The position numbers and the translations under genes are program-made. This document shows, piece by piece, positions 1 through 9,376 of a DNA stretch of 45,279 nt; within the stretch, counting starts at the first letter, position 1; each line of letters begins with the position of its first letter. The DNA comes from Stentor coeruleus (Eukaryota; Ciliophora; Heterotrichea; Heterotrichida; Stentoridae). The DNA is taken from positions 1 through 45,279 of the forward strand of contig MPUH01000572.1 of the NCBI GenBank assembly GCA_001970955.1. Reading direction: 5' to 3'. The notes below the pieces were generated by a model, which was not told where the DNA came from, did no database searches, and saw only the letters and a program-made list of their open reading frames with translations.

Positions 1-70
1 ATGAGAAAAATCGAAACATAAAATGTGTGATAGCATAAAATCTTATTACAAAATCCTACTATTATCTTAT

Positions 71-937
71 TCATATACTAGTATAAGTATTTGATTTTTC
101 ATTTCCTGAAGACCTCAATATCTTTTCTGCAATATCATCAACTCCAGGACTCAATCCTTTCTTCGTCTTATACAAATACCATACAAAAGCTCCTAACATA
201 AGAAAGTCTCCAAAAAAAAAGTACACAAAATACAAGGAACTTTTGCTATAAATATTATCATTAGAATAATAACCAAAACTACAAGCCCAAAATAAGCCAA
301 CACCAGTTAGAATAATTAACATAAAAAATCTAAATGACCAAAGAATCCTATTCATAATATCACGAGGATATATAAGCTTAGCAAGTCTGATAAAATAATA
401 AACAGAAAATTTGCCTAAAATAAATAAAGAGAACCATACAGAAATTGTAATTAATGGGTAATAAGAATCAAGCCAGTGCTCATTAAAATTAACATAATTT
501 AACCCAGGTGTTATAATATATGCTAGGGCTATTAAGAATCCAATAAATTTAGCGTATTTGAAACCAGTTTTTCGAGGACGATTGTTGAGAACTGTATCAT
601 AATAAATACAGCAATCGAAAACTATGCAGATATTGAATACTAATGTAATTGCATATACACAGTTGGTAACATTACCTATAAAGAACCTTATTTCTGTGCT
701 TATGTTTAAATGACCAGATATCATGAGTAAGATTCTTACTATATGGAAATTACATAAACATACTAAAGCTGCGATTGCTAAATTTGTTAGGACTTGGTAT
801 TTTTGGTGTTTGATCAAACCTTTTTTTATCCTATAAACTGAAAATATAAATAAGGTTTGATACATAATAGCAAGAGACCAGATGTTTACTTGGAAAGACC
901 AATGAAAGGAATAATGACTGAATATTGGAAGGACCAT
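71..937 (-). CDS. Seven-transmembrane protein of unknown function
   Basis: An intact 288-residue frame runs from an ATG at 935-937 to a TGA stop at 71-73. Seven hydrophobic segments can be counted, roughly at residues 18-36, 48-74, 84-106, 128-150, 160-184, 200-222 and 232-254. A short polar C-terminal tail rich in Ser, Asn and Thr follows. The layout resembles a GPCR-like or other 7TM membrane protein, but I see no family motif such as DRY or NPxxY, so no ligand or partner can be named. The terminal TGA is one of three TGA stops in the window and argues against UGA coding Trp here. PP2A lies upstream on the same strand. The gene is probably real, given its clean length and the A/C-rich coding-strand flank upstream of its ATG. 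Confidence 0.75.
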   Translation of the reverse strand: MVLPIFSHYSFHWSFQVNIWSLAIMYQTLFIFSVYRIKKGLIKHQKYQVLTNLAIAALVCLCNFHIVRILLMISGHLNISTEIRFFIGNVTNCVYAITLVFNICIVFDCCIYYDTVLNNRPRKTGFKYAKFIGFLIALAYIITPGLNYVNFNEHWLDSYYPLITISVWFSLFILGKFSVYYFIRLAKLIYPRDIMNRILWSFRFFMLIILTGVGLFWACSFGYYSNDNIYSKSSLYFVYFFFGDFLMLGAFVWYLYKTKKGLSPGVDDIAEKILRSSGNEKSNTYTSI

Positions 938-1246
938 AAGTTATAATTATATATATTATTAGATTATTTTTAGCATATTACAGAAGGACTTTATGTGAAA
1001 TAAAATTTTAATAAATAGTTAGAAAGGTTTTATTACATATAATTTATTCAACATTTTATATTTTTGTAAAATTCTTCATCAATCTCTTCAACCACTTCAT
1101 CCCATATTTCTCCATCATAACAACAAAACTTCTAAACTAAAAATCTATATAAAAAAAAACTATTTCACATATAAAATTCAAAGATTTCTTATCCAAAAAG
1201 CCTTTATATTTTAAAGAAATCTTATCTAAATTTTAACTTCACTAAT
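938..1246. other. Spacer between two minus-strand genes
   Basis: No gene is seen. On the plus strand the half next to the 7TM gene start is T/G-rich and the half next to the PP2A stop is A/C-rich. This is the polarity found around other genes in the window: an A/C-rich 5' flank and a G/T-rich 3' flank on the coding strand. Confidence 0.6.
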
Positions 1247-2230
1247 CTATAAGAAATAATCTGGGGTTTTTCTAACCTGAGTTCCTGGCTCATTCTGCTT
1301 AGGTGCTGGGTCAAATTGTAAATAATTATACTTAAGATTTTCATCAATCTCAAGTATAGCCGCCTGATTTCCACATCTATAACAATAATTAGGAGCTGAG
1401 AATATAGTAACAACATTTCTATCATGTGTACAACTATATCCATCCATAACTAATTGATGTGCTCTAGCAATAAGTTTTAATCCATTAGTATGGTTAAATT
1501 GTTCTGAAATATCTTGTCCAAAAGTATATCCAGCACCACGTGGAGAAATACCCCAACCACAACGATTATCTGGATCTGACCATAATAAATCGCACATTGG
1601 ACCTTCATGTGGAACTTCTTGTACTCGATCAAGCTGGCGAATATGGTCTAAAGTATCAACAGATGGGGATAAACCTCCATGAAGACAAAAAACTTGAGTA
1701 TCAACAGATGGGGATAAACCTCCATGAAGACAAAAAACTTGGTTTTCTACTAATGCTGTTACTGGTAAGTAGTCAAACAAATCTGTGAAATACTTCCAAA
1801 CTGCAGCATTGCCGTATTTTCTCATACATTCATCATAGAAACCATAAACTTGAGTGATTTGCCGTGACTCATGGTTACCTCTTGTAAGGGTTATTCTATC
1901 GCGGAACCGCACTTTTAAGGTTACAAGCAAAGTCACTGTTTCTATTGAATAATATCCTCTGTCAACATAGTCTCCTGTAAAAAGATAGTTGGTTTCTGGG
2001 GGTTTACCACCGATTTTAAAAAGCTCTATCAAGTCATAGTATTGACCATGAATATCACCACATACAGTCACTGGAGTTTTTACAGGCTGCACATTCGATT
2101 CTTCTTGGAGGATTTCTTTAGCTTTTTCGCATAGAGCTTTGATTTCAGACTCAGATAAAGGTTTGCATTCCATAAGTTCTGTTATTTGTCTGTCAAGAAT
2201 ATCTATATCAGGGTTCGAAAGATTAGCCAT
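1247..2230 (-). CDS. PPP2C: Protein phosphatase 2A catalytic subunit, with internal 15-residue duplication
   Basis: The product is a 327-residue Ser/Thr phosphatase of the PPP family, the catalytic subunit of PP2A. All metal-binding and catalytic motifs are present: GDIHG at 58-62, GDYVDRG at 86-92, GNHE at 118-121, HGG at 169-171, then [11 protein letters not shown] and the C-terminal TPDYFL tail that is carboxymethylated in known PP2A-C. The PP2A-type helix segment [16 protein letters not shown] marks it as PP2A and not PP1 or calcineurin. Typical PP2A-C is about 309 residues. The extra length is mainly an exact repeat of residues 164-178 at 179-193 ([15 protein letters not shown]), which duplicates the HGG strand of the catalytic core. 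A functional fold with this insertion seems unlikely unless the repeat is removed or is an assembly error. A Cys replaces the usual Gly in the DRGGWG segment. The gene is divergent from the P4-ATPase. Confidence 0.95.
   Translation of the reverse strand: MANLSNPDIDILDRQITELMECKPLSESEIKALCEKAKEILQEESNVQPVKTPVTVCGDIHGQYYDLIELFKIGGKPPETNYLFTGDYVDRGYYSIETVTLLVTLKVRFRDRITLTRGNHESRQITQVYGFYDECMRKYGNAAVWKYFTDLFDYLPVTALVENQVFCLHGGLSPSVDTQVFCLHGGLSPSVDTLDHIRQLDRVQEVPHEGPMCDLLWSDPDNRCGWGISPRGAGYTFGQDISEQFNHTNGLKLIARAHQLVMDGYSCTHDRNVVTIFSAPNYCYRCGNQAAILEIDENLKYNYLQFDPAPKQNEPGTQVRKTPDYFL
1652..1741. repeat. Exact 45-nt tandem duplication inside PP2A
   Basis: Positions 1652-1696 and 1697-1741 are identical and adjacent. 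The unit is a multiple of three and keeps the PP2A frame open. On the coding strand the unit contains AGGT (in the GGA GGT codons of HGG), so the duplication creates a 45-nt interval that begins GT and ends AG. Confidence 0.95.
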
Positions 2231-2445
2231 TTATAAATAAAAGTTTACTATGTTTAGATTAAATTGTATTAGCGTATGAATATGAGTTTATGAAATTTAT
2301 ATATAATCACTTGTGGTCTATCTTCTGACTTGTTCTTAAGTGCTGGATTTAGAAATTCTTTAACTACTTGGATTACTTTTTGCTGAAGTTTTCATTCAGT
2401 ATTCTTAAGATAGGACTATGCTTAGTAAATTTTCTAGCCATAATT
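2231..2445. promoter_or_regulatory. Divergent intergenic region, PP2A / P4-ATPase
   Basis: This 215-bp spacer separates the start codons of two oppositely directed genes, so it must hold both 5' ends. No specific promoter element is recognisable. The frame of the P4-ATPase stays open to 2368 but without an ATG. Confidence 0.5.
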
Positions 2446-5400
2446 ATGAAAGAAGTCTTAATTCCTGATAGAAAAGAGTCTACAATCCTCTTCAGTGAAA
2501 GACGTATTTTCTTACCAATACAGAACCCTGAGCTATACAGTCCCAACCTTATTTCAACTTGTAAGTACAATGCTATAACTTTTATACCAAAGAACTTATT
2601 TATTCAATTCCAGAAATTAGCTAACATTTATTTTCTTCTTGTTGCAGTACTTCAAGCTATTCCTGAGATTTCTAATTCAGATGGTATTCCCAATATTTTA
2701 TTACCACTAAGCCTTGTTTTAACAGTGTCTGCAGTTCGAGATGCAGTCGAAGATCGTAAGAGAAGAAAATCTGATTTAGAAGAAAATAGCCGATCAACAC
2801 TAAAAATGACCCCAACAGGCTGGCAGAAGACTTTATGGCAAAGTATCCAAGTAGGTGATGTTGTAAAAATCCTTAAAGACGAATACTTTCCTGCAGATCT
2901 GATTTTCCTAGCATCATCTGATCCAAAAGGGACAAGTTACATAGAAACTAAAAATATAGACGGAGAAACTAACCTCAAACAAAAAGTAGCAGAAAAGGCA
3001 ACACAAAATTGGTTCACAAACCAATACAGAGGCCAAAGATTAGACTGTGAAATAAGATGTGAAGAACCAAACTCAGTAATCTATCAATTCTCAGGTCTTT
3101 TACGAATGGAAAATATTACTATCCCATTATCTTTACAACAATTTCTCATAAGAGGTAGTTCATTAAAAAACACAAATTGGGTTATAGGTTTAGTTGTTTA
3201 TACAGGTCATGAATCAAAAATCATGCTAAACTCAGTAAATACCAAATCAAAATTCTCAACAATAGAGAAAAAAATGAACAAACAAATCGTGATAATTTTC
3301 TTATTACAAATTATCATCTGTGTATTTTGTGGGTTTTTCTATATGGCCTGGTTTAATAAAAACAAATCCTCAACAGAAAATTATTTAATGCTAGAATCTT
3401 CAGATACTAATCTTTTATCACAATTTACCTTATCTTTTTTTACATGGATGCTAAATTTTACGAACTTTGTCCCGATATCTTTATTAGTGACATTAGAAAT
3501 GGTTAAATTCAGTCAAGGTCTTCTTATTGTTTGGGATTTAAAAATGTACTATGAGCCAAGTGACACTTCAGCTAAAGTCCAAAGTTGTAGTTTAAATGAA
3601 GAACTAGGACAAATAAATTATATTTTTTCAGATAAAACAGGGACTTTAACATGTAATATTATGGAGTTTAGGAAATTAACTGTTGATGGGGAAATTTTTG
3701 GAACTGATCAAAGAATGCCTGAAGGGAAAAAAATTGAAAACATCGATTTTGTTGACCCAAGATTTTCCCCATATCGTTTTCCTGAATTTATAATGCATTT
3801 AGCTTGTTGTCATAGTATTTTAACTGAAGTTTCAGAAGAGGGTATTGAATATAGGGCAAGTTCTCCTGATGAATTAGCTCTTGTCAGTGCAGCAAATCAT
3901 TTTGGTATATCATTTATTGGAAGAGACTCAGATCAAAACATAGAACTAATTCATCAAGGAAATACTGTTTTAGTTAAACTTTTAAATACAATCGAATTTA
4001 CTAGTGAGAGAAGAAGAATGACTGTTGTTGTTAGATTACCTGATAAAAAAATTAAAGTTATGTGTAAAGGTGCGGACTCAGTTATACTACAAAGAATCCG
4101 CCCTAGTAATATTGAAAGAATTACTCGTGAACATTTAGAAATATTCGCTAAAGAAGGCTTAAGAACTTTGGTTTTAGCAGAAAAGGAAATATCTGAAGAA
4201 TATTATGCTGAATGGAATGAAAGGTTTATATTAGCTTTAAGGGATATTCAAAAACGAAATGAACTTATTTATCAATTAGGTGAAGAGATTGAAAAAGATT
4301 TAGATCTAATTGGTGCTACTGCAATTGAAGATAAACTACAAGACCATGTTCCAGAAACAATAAAAGAATTAAAAGAAGCAGGAATTAAACTATGGGTCCT
4401 CACAGGGGATAAAATTGAAACTGCAGTAAATATTGGGTTTTCATGTAGTTTATTAACTGAATATATGACTTTATTAGAAGTATCAAGTATACATAAAAAA
4501 GATATTATGAGAGAAATAGAAAATGCTATATCAAATAATAGTATAAATAAAGCTTTAGTTATATCAGGTGATGCTGTATTAAAAGCTTTATATGGTGATT
4601 CAGTAAAAAGGTTTATAAAACTTACTGATGTTTGTCAAGTGATTTTAGCTTGTAGGGTAAGTCCTCAGCAAAAAGCTCAGCTTGTAGAATTAATAAGAGA
4701 TTATAAACCTGAAGTAAGAACATTAAGTATTGGTGATGGGGCTAATGATGTTAATATGATTACAGCAGCACATGTTGGAATTGGAATATCTGGTCTTGAA
4801 GGTCAACAAGCAGCAAGGGCTTCTGATTATTCGATATCTCAATTCTGTTATTTAAAAAGATTACTTTTTGTTCATGGGCGTGAGTGTTATAGAAGAAATT
4901 CAATACTTATATGTTACAATTTTTATAAAAATGTTCTACTTGTCCTCCCGTTATTGTTTTTTGGCACTGAGGCTGCCTTTTCAGGACAACTTATATATAA
5001 TACATGGACTTATCAGCTTTTTAATGTAACTTATGCTGCTTTACCTATTGTTTTATATGCAATTTTTGATAGAGAAATGGATTTAGATAAACTTGATTAT
5101 TCACATTATGATATCGGGGCTAAAGATAAACTTTTTAGTACAGTGATTTTTTGGAAATGGGTTCTTGAAGGAACACTTCAAGCTTATATAATTTGTTTTA
5201 TATGCTTATATGGTATTTGTTATACAACAGGACATAGTGAAACTGGGAGAATTGATAGTTTATGGGTTTCTTCTTGTCTTATGTATGGAATGGTTGTTAT
5301 TTTAGTCAATGTTAAAATACTTCTGTTTAGTTATGCTTATTATTGGTTTAATGTATCGCTTATTGTTGCTAGCATATTTTTTTACTTTTTTTCAACACAG

Positions 5401-5634
5401 ATTTTAGATACAAGTTTACCCATTGCTGATTGGCTTGATAATTTTGATATGAGAGGTAGTGTGGATCAGATGGCAAGAAACCCAAATACTTATATTATTA
5501 TTTTACTTATAACGTATATGTCATTTTTTGTCCAGCCACTTTATAATGTACTAAGATCACTTTTGAGAATGAAATATCCGAACTCATCTTTTGTGTCTGA
5601 TAGGAGTTATTCAGGACATAGAGTTAATTCATAA
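2446..5634 (+). CDS. P4-type ATPase, phospholipid flippase
   Basis: From the first in-frame ATG at 2446 this encodes 1062 residues, normal for a P4-ATPase. These enzymes move aminophospholipids from the outer to the inner leaflet, usually with a CDC50 partner (none is seen here). Visible motifs are QFQKLANIYF near TM1, DGETNLK at 172-178 (actuator domain), PISLLVTLE in TM4, DKTGTLT with the phosphorylated Asp at 396, KGADSVI in the nucleotide-binding domain, TGDKIETA, and GDGANDV at 763-769. The C-terminal third holds the remaining membrane segments, with a short Ser-rich tail. The PISL motif in place of the PEGL-type motif of cation pumps, together with the ETNLK context, is diagnostic of the P4 class. 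The stop is TAA. No intron was needed to read the gene. A longer start at 2368 would be a TTG and is not favoured. Confidence 0.96.
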   Translation: MKEVLIPDRKESTILFSERRIFLPIQNPELYSPNLISTCKYNAITFIPKNLFIQFQKLANIYFLLVAVLQAIPEISNSDGIPNILLPLSLVLTVSAVRDAVEDRKRRKSDLEENSRSTLKMTPTGWQKTLWQSIQVGDVVKILKDEYFPADLIFLASSDPKGTSYIETKNIDGETNLKQKVAEKATQNWFTNQYRGQRLDCEIRCEEPNSVIYQFSGLLRMENITIPLSLQQFLIRGSSLKNTNWVIGLVVYTGHESKIMLNSVNTKSKFSTIEKKMNKQIVIIFLLQIIICVFCGFFYMAWFNKNKSSTENYLMLESSDTNLLSQFTLSFFTWMLNFTNFVPISLLVTLEMVKFSQGLLIVWDLKMYYEPSDTSAKVQSCSLNEELGQINYIFSDKTGTLTCNIMEFRKLTVDGEIFGTDQRMPEGKKIENIDFVDPRFSPYRFPEFIMHLACCHSILTEVSEEGIEYRASSPDELALVSAANHFGISFIGRDSDQNIELIHQGNTVLVKLLNTIEFTSERRRMTVVVRLPDKKIKVMCKGADSVILQRIRPSNIERITREHLEIFAKEGLRTLVLAEKEISEEYYAEWNERFILALRDIQKRNELIYQLGEEIEKDLDLIGATAIEDKLQDHVPETIKELKEAGIKLWVLTGDKIETAVNIGFSCSLLTEYMTLLEVSSIHKKDIMREIENAISNNSINKALVISGDAVLKALYGDSVKRFIKLTDVCQVILACRVSPQQKAQLVELIRDYKPEVRTLSIGDGANDVNMITAAHVGIGISGLEGQQAARASDYSISQFCYLKRLLFVHGRECYRRNSILICYNFYKNVLLVLPLLFFGTEAAFSGQLIYNTWTYQLFNVTYAALPIVLYAIFDREMDLDKLDYSHYDIGAKDKLFSTVIFWKWVLEGTLQAYIICFICLYGICYTTGHSETGRIDSLWVSSCLMYGMVVILVNVKILLFSYAYYWFNVSLIVASIFFYFFSTQILDTSLPIADWLDNFDMRGSVDQMARNPNTYIIILLITYMSFFVQPLYNVLRSLLRMKYPNSSFVSDRSYSGHRVNS

Positions 5635-6494
5635 ATATGCTTGTATGAAAATAGTTTTGGTATGAGTTGTTAAGGTGTTTTTTTTTAGTTTTTTGTTTGA
5701 ATAATGTAGGTTTTTATATAATAATTTGGCTAGGGATAAGGGTAAATGCAATAAGTTGTTTTATTGATATTAAGTTTATTTGATAATTTTATCTAATATT
5801 TTTAATGGCTTTTTTGATGAAGTAGGAAAATTTTTATATTAGAAGTGATAGTATGGGTTTATATTTCTAACTTTTCATACTTTTTCTTTTAACTTTTTTT
5901 AGCTTCCGATTTTGTTCTCTAAAGTTTCTGTATCAAAAATATCATTTACCTTTTATACAAGTAGCTTTTAGAATATATAAGATTAACTATTAAGTAAATT
6001 AACTAAGCGCTAGGAAATAAGATTATGCTATTATAAGTCCTCATTCGATAAAAAAATAGGACACAACATAAAATTTTAAATCTACCAGCTATAATATTAT
6101 AATAATTCACTACAACAATAAAAAATTATAAGTAAAAATCTATCAATTTTATATCTTAAACATCTATAATCCAATAAAATCATGTTTCCTTAAAAACAAA
6201 ACTACTTATCAAAACTCTAAAATAATCTTAATTTAAATATAAAAACTAATAAATATTCATCAACACTCTCACCCTAGCATCCATCCGAATTTTTACCCTA
6301 AAAATAAAGCTTGACAACATCATTATAAAACCCTCTTCTCTACATAAAACTTAAAATCCAACAATTTACCATACCAAAACCCCACATAAAACTAAAAACC
6401 CAAAATAAAATACTTCACAATCCCTTATCCTACCAATCTGCACACTTCTACCCTACTTTTTTCCTTATAAAATTCTTTATAATTAATTCTAGTA
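5635..6494. other. Spacer with a strand-composition switch
   Basis: No gene is recognised. The first third, downstream of the P4-ATPase, is G/T-rich. The last 400 bp, upstream of the next plus-strand gene, are strongly A/C-rich: 6241-6480 contains about 68 C and 5 G. Confidence 0.6.
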
Positions 6495-7082
6495 ATGGAT
6501 ACAACTCTTAATCTTGACATCTCTTGGAATTCTGATGAGTTTGTTGTAAGAAGTCAAGAACCGAGCCAGGTCCAAGACAATTTTACAAGCAAAATCAATG
6601 AAGCCCAAAACATGCTTGATAGCCTCAGATTAAACTACGTAAAATGCACAGAAAAGAATAAAATGTAATTTTTAGCCAGTCTGCAAAAATCAAATACAAT
6701 CATTACAAAAGAGAATCAAAGGCTTAAACAACGTATAAATGACATTCAAAAGAACTTTGATTTAGTAAACAAAAGTAAATTGCAATCAAATCATAAACCG
6801 ACCAATCAAAGCTCTGTAGACTTTCAAGGGTTGTCTTTATCAAGTATTGCCTTTGATAAAAGCACTTCAGATGGGAATTCTTTAAAGAAAACATGTTGCT
6901 GTTCGAAAGACCCGACACAATCGGATAAAAGTTCAAGTCACAAGGGTTGTTATTTTTATAAGTATCGTGACCCTTCAGAAGAATCGAGAAAAGTAAGGCC
7001 TAGAGATTGGTGTCTGCCAACACCGAAGAAAAAGTTATTTAATGATATTGCCTTAGGTTCTGTGACATTATTCAAATTTTAA
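6495..7082 (+). CDS. Small coiled-coil protein, hypothetical, one 15-nt intron
   Basis: Joining 6495-6664 to 6680-7082 gives one 190-residue frame. Exon 1 begins MDTTLNLDISW and would stop at TAA in the intron; removing the 15 nt at 6665-6679 restores the frame. Residues about 35-95 form an amphipathic, Asn/Lys/Leu-rich helix likely to be a coiled coil. A Ser-rich linker, a KKTCCC cluster and a basic C-terminal part (SRKVRPRDWCLPTPKKK) follow. No known domain is recognised. Several Cys (CCC, GCY, WCL) could suggest metal binding, but the spacing matches no family I know. The A/C-rich flank before the ATG and G/T-rich flank after the stop support these ends. The intron is well supported; the function is unknown. 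Confidence 0.8.
6665..6679 (+). other. 15-nt intron
   Basis: The sequence gtaatttttagccag has GTAA at the 5' end, A at position 10 and AG at the 3' end. It lies after the second base of a codon, and if retained it brings TAA in frame immediately. Confidence 0.9.
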
Positions 7083-7946
7083 TTAGAAGATTGACGGCAA
7101 AGTGTAAATGCATAGTGATAAGCTTTTTATCAAAAACTATTTTCATTTTTATTTGTTGTTATTATATATGGTTAGGATATAAGAGGTAATGAATTATATT
7201 GAAAATATGTGTAAGTTTAGTTTGTTAATAGAGAGACTAAGTTTTTTTGATAGGGTTTAAGTTGAAATTAAGAATAATACTAGATTGGGGTTATATTTGT
7301 TGTAGATTATCATGTAAAAAAGGGTTTTTATAAATTTTTATATTGGAATGATATTTTTTCATCTAAAAAATTGCCGTCTTTGCAATTTTATTTTAACTAG
7401 TTAACACATTTTTTTTCTTTTCTTAAAATTGGCGTCTGTGGGATGGGAACTTTGATTCAGGTTGCTTGTTAGATTTTGATTGTAGTTTAAAACTAGTCAA
7501 CTTCATAGTCTGTTTTATAAAAAAAACTCATTTTCCTAATCAGATTGTCAAACTGTATTAAAAAACGTATATTTTTTATGGTTTTTTTATACAAACTATA
7601 AAAATTGCACAGCCTTCATAATAATTTCATAAAACACCATTTCTAATTTTCCCCAGTCTTAGCAAAAGCACCATATATAATCTCTCTAATTTTCTTTATA
7701 TATTTCTTAGTTTCTTCTTAACATCTGAATATTTTCATTTTCGAAATCTGTTTTATTCCCTATAATAATGATAATAATATTTCATGATCTATATAAAATT
7801 TTCAATATTAATTCAACATAAAATTGTATTTATATTAAACTCTTAAATACATAAAAATAGTTATTTTTTGTATCATACAAACTAATTTCTTAATAATCTT
7901 ATTCTAACATATAAAATTCTGGTATATGCTTATAATAAAATATAAA
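7083..7946. other. Spacer between two plus-strand genes
   Basis: No gene is seen. 7141-7320 is G-rich relative to C (about 36 G to 4 C), as in other 3' flanks; the last 300 bp turn A/C-rich before the next ATG. Several T runs lie at 7500-7600. Confidence 0.55.
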
Positions 7947-8441
7947 ATGGGGTCATCTAATTCTCAATCAAACAATCCTTCAGTATTCCAATACACTTTC
8001 ACAAAAGTTCATGGGCAACCTTCAGTTATTAATATCGAAGGTAAAGAAAATTGGGATATTATTCGTATAACCTTATATCAAATCCCTATTGATATGATAG
8101 CTCATTTAGCTCGTACAGCTCATTATTTTCTTTTATTTGATGTTGAACAAAAATCTGAAATTGGGCATATTGTCTGTCATTTTACTGAAGATGGGGTAAA
8201 ACATTTGGACTTTCATTCAAGTCGTAGTGAAGCGATTTTTGGGACTTTTGAAGGTATTTATTTAACATCAAAAATCGAGTTGATTAGGTATTCAGAAATT
8301 CAAGGAAAAAAAGTTATTGATCTTATAAAAGCTTTTGATGAATGGGATAAACCTTTTAATTTGATTTTAAGCAATTGTAGGAACTTTGCCCGGTTTATTG
8401 AGGCTAAGTTTATTATACAAACACCAGAGAATAATAATTAA
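7947..8441 (+). CDS. Possible papain-like-fold (LRAT/PPPDE/NlpC-P60-type) protein with MGSS start
   Basis: I prefer the ATG at 7947 (164 residues, MGSSNSQS), because a Gly at position 2 followed by small residues is a typical N-myristoylation signal. An in-frame ATG at 7926 would add seven residues. The product has one compact domain. Two segments recall the papain-like fold: ARTAHYFLLFDV with a His on a predicted strand, and a late LSNCRNFARFIEAKF with an Asn-Cys pair at the start of a helix. The order His then Asn-Cys-x-x-Phe is the circularly permuted order of LRAT and PPPDE proteins. This assignment is inference from the motif; overall similarity is not obvious, and it could be a ciliate-specific fold. 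No signal peptide or membrane segment is seen. Confidence 0.65.
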   Translation: MGSSNSQSNNPSVFQYTFTKVHGQPSVINIEGKENWDIIRITLYQIPIDMIAHLARTAHYFLLFDVEQKSEIGHIVCHFTEDGVKHLDFHSSRSEAIFGTFEGIYLTSKIELIRYSEIQGKKVIDLIKAFDEWDKPFNLILSNCRNFARFIEAKFIIQTPENNN

Positions 8442-8766
8442 TTTTAATTAGCTTTACTACGATTATATGTTTATAAATACAATTTTCCTTGATACTTTTG
8501 CTTTTAGATCATTCTATTAATGCTTCCATAAATCTATCTTATCATATAAACCCCAAAAAAAATATCATATATAAATACAACTTTAATTTTTTATAATAAT
8601 ACTATACTACATTAAACATATTTTCTATATTCCCAGCAATAGCATCTACTTTAAAATTTCATCAAAACTAAATCAAACTCTTAACTCTTAAATCTCCTAA
8701 TCCAATATTTCATATGATTAGTCTTAACTATTATCTTTATAGTATGAATTCTTACTCAATATAAAA
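8442..8766. other. A/C-rich spacer
   Basis: No gene is seen. The 250 bp before the GTPase start are A/C-rich and poor in G, matching the 5'-flank pattern of this window. Confidence 0.5.
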
Positions 8767-9333
8767 ATGCAAAGCCTTCCTTCAAAAGAGTACAAAATAG
8801 CAGTCCTAGGTCCACCCGGAGTAGGTAAAAGTTCTTTATCTATGCAATTTGCCTGTGATAAATTCTCAGAATACCCAGAACTTAATAATTATCAAACCTT
8901 AACCCCATACCTCAAATATATAACTTTAGATGGTGAGCAAACTATAATCCATATCCTCGATACAAACAATCAAGGAAAACTAACAACAGATTTGATATCC
9001 CAAGCTCAAGCATTTATCCTTGTCTTTGATTTAACTCAATCAGAAAGCTTCTTAGAAATTGACTCATATTATCAACTAATCCTAAAAACCAAAAACTGTT
9101 TAGAAGTCCCTATAGTCATAGTCGGTAATAAACTTGATTTATATAAATATCGTCAAATTGACTTAGAAACAGGTAAAAGATTATCTATGCAATGGAGGTG
9201 TCGATACTATGAAATAAGCGCAAAAACTAAAACAAGTGTTGATATGATATTTATTAATTGTATAAGGGATATACAAAAAATTATCAGTATCAGAAATGGA
9301 GAACTTTCTTGTTGTATTTGTTGTGTCTTATAG
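8767..9333 (+). CDS. Ras-like small GTPase with atypical switch II
   Basis: This is a 188-residue Ras/Rap/Rab-type GTPase. The P-loop GPPGVGKS is at 15-22, a switch I Thr lies near 44, NKLD (guanine specificity) is at 121-124 and EISAK at 149-153. The C-terminus is CCICCVL: a CaaX-like CCVL, with Leu favouring geranylgeranylation, preceded by further Cys that could be palmitoylated, so a membrane location is likely. Switch II reads DTNNQG at 65-70 where nearly all family members have DxxGQ: the Asp and Gln remain, but the conserved Gly is Asn. That Gly normally contacts the gamma phosphate, so nucleotide switching may be altered. The length is normal. It converges on the kelch-like gene with 43 bp between stop codons. 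The subfamily cannot be fixed by eye. Confidence 0.88.
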   Translation: MQSLPSKEYKIAVLGPPGVGKSSLSMQFACDKFSEYPELNNYQTLTPYLKYITLDGEQTIIHILDTNNQGKLTTDLISQAQAFILVFDLTQSESFLEIDSYYQLILKTKNCLEVPIVIVGNKLDLYKYRQIDLETGKRLSMQWRCRYYEISAKTKTSVDMIFINCIRDIQKIISIRNGELSCCICCVL

Positions 9334-9376
9334 TATTTTATTAGTCTCAATGTTAATTTTACTAATACTCATTAAT

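Noticed and set aside
2368..2445. N-terminal extension of the P4-ATPase from 2368
   Set aside because: It would start with TTG. The first ATG at 2446 begins with MKEVLIPDRK, giving a normal P4 length; the extension reads like spacer.
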